Notes under the pieces: generated by a model
Told to the model about the DNA's origin: nothing
Database searches by the model: none
The model's input: the letters and a program-made list of their open reading frames with translations, nothing else
Shown: piece by piece, positions 63,860 through 64,000 of the stretch
Layout: each line of letters opens with the position of its first letter
Numbering within the stretch: position 1 is the stretch's first letter
Made by a program: the position numbers and the translations under genes
Assembly (NCBI RefSeq): GCF_004123295.1
Contig: NZ_SDMK01000003.1
Coordinates: forward strand, 62,001-126,000
Origin: Silvibacterium dinghuense
GTDB lineage: Bacteria > Acidobacteriota > Terriglobia > Terriglobales > Acidobacteriaceae
Reading direction: 5' to 3'
Length of the DNA stretch: 64,000 nt

Positions 63860-64000
63860 ATGTTCGCGCACAAATTGCTCATCCGCCGCGCCACGCTTTG
63901 CCTGGCCTCCTCTTTCTGCCTGCTCCTCTGCGCGAGCAGCGCGCCCATGGCCTTCGCCCAGGACGCTCCATCGCTTGCAGCCTCGCGGCTCAATAACGTG
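63860..64000 (+). CDS. Exported protein, N-terminal part only (window edge)
   Basis: Forty-seven residues: MFAHKLLIRRATLCLASSFC and a hydrophobic stretch with cleavage near AFAQD. The frame is open to the end of the window. TATAAT occurs at 63843-63848 upstream, giving a possible -10. The divergent position to a UDP-sugar operon suggests a surface-polysaccharide export protein, but the visible part does not show it. Confidence 0.6.
   Translation, partial: MFAHKLLIRRATLCLASSFCLLLCASSAPMAFAQDAPSLAASRLNNV

Overview
The window looks like part of an Acidobacteria chromosome, probably Terriglobia/Acidobacteriaceae. This is inferred from family content, not from a database search. It carries three very large TonB-dependent receptors with an N-terminal carboxypeptidase-regulatory (Cna-B-like) domain, a duplicated orphan permease of the acidobacterial MacB/FtsX type, many periplasmic glycoside hydrolases, a membrane-anchored winged-helix regulator, and short dispersed intergenic repeats. 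Coding is dense and GC-rich, especially from 46 to 64 kb, where long antisense shadow frames are common.

Layout. (1) 1-4.1 kb: a TonB receptor followed by a truncated GH109-type gene, both on the minus strand. (2) 4.8-9.1 kb: a compact TetR locus holding an outer-membrane barrel, TetR, a DUF4410-like exported protein and a cNMP-domain/thioredoxin-reductase-like flavoprotein. Three near-identical 18-bp palindromes lie just upstream of its three transcription units. (3) 9.4-26.5 kb: a glycan-utilisation locus with GH2 beta-mannosidase, TonB receptor, GH97, LacI regulator, GH36 alpha-galactosidase, MFS sugar porter and a DUF5107-TPR protein. A shared 10-mer (AACGTACACG, or one mismatch) occurs at six places in front of four of its transcription units. 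The gene set fits galactomannan or galactoglucomannan side-chain and backbone processing. (4) 26.8-41 kb: a TetR remnant, the orphan permease, then a second minus-strand glycan cluster (GH89 alpha-N-acetylglucosaminidase, HGSNAT/DUF5009-like membrane acetyltransferase, TonB receptor, GH2), plus a membrane-bound winged-helix regulator.

(5) 41-46.4 kb: tRNA-Asp beside a fold-back element, an Asp-box propeller protein, a chimeric OmpA-like protein and a nuoB gene with no other complex I gene nearby. (6) 46.7-51.2 kb: amt-glnB-glnD nitrogen-sensing operon. (7) 51.5-58.8 kb: a CsoR/RcnR-type metal sensor divergent from an OprB-like porin whose promoter contains the predicted operator, then rpiA, a quinone-oxidoreductase-like dehydrogenase, a two-helix membrane protein, a GH30 gene with no good canonical start, a 29-bp tandem repeat and a methyltransferase. 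Dispersed repeats fill the gaps. (8) 59-64 kb: a small zinc-ribbon protein, moaA, and an overlapping three-gene operon for a UDP-sugar 4,6-dehydratase, hydrolysing 2-epimerase and aminotransferase (bacillosamine/legionaminic-acid type), divergent from a truncated exported protein.

The strongest new observations are two self-consistent regulons whose operators can be read directly (TetR and LacI), the metal-sensor/porin promoter, the GH89 plus acetyltransferase pair that parallels lysosomal heparan degradation, and the apparent ATC start of the GH30 gene.
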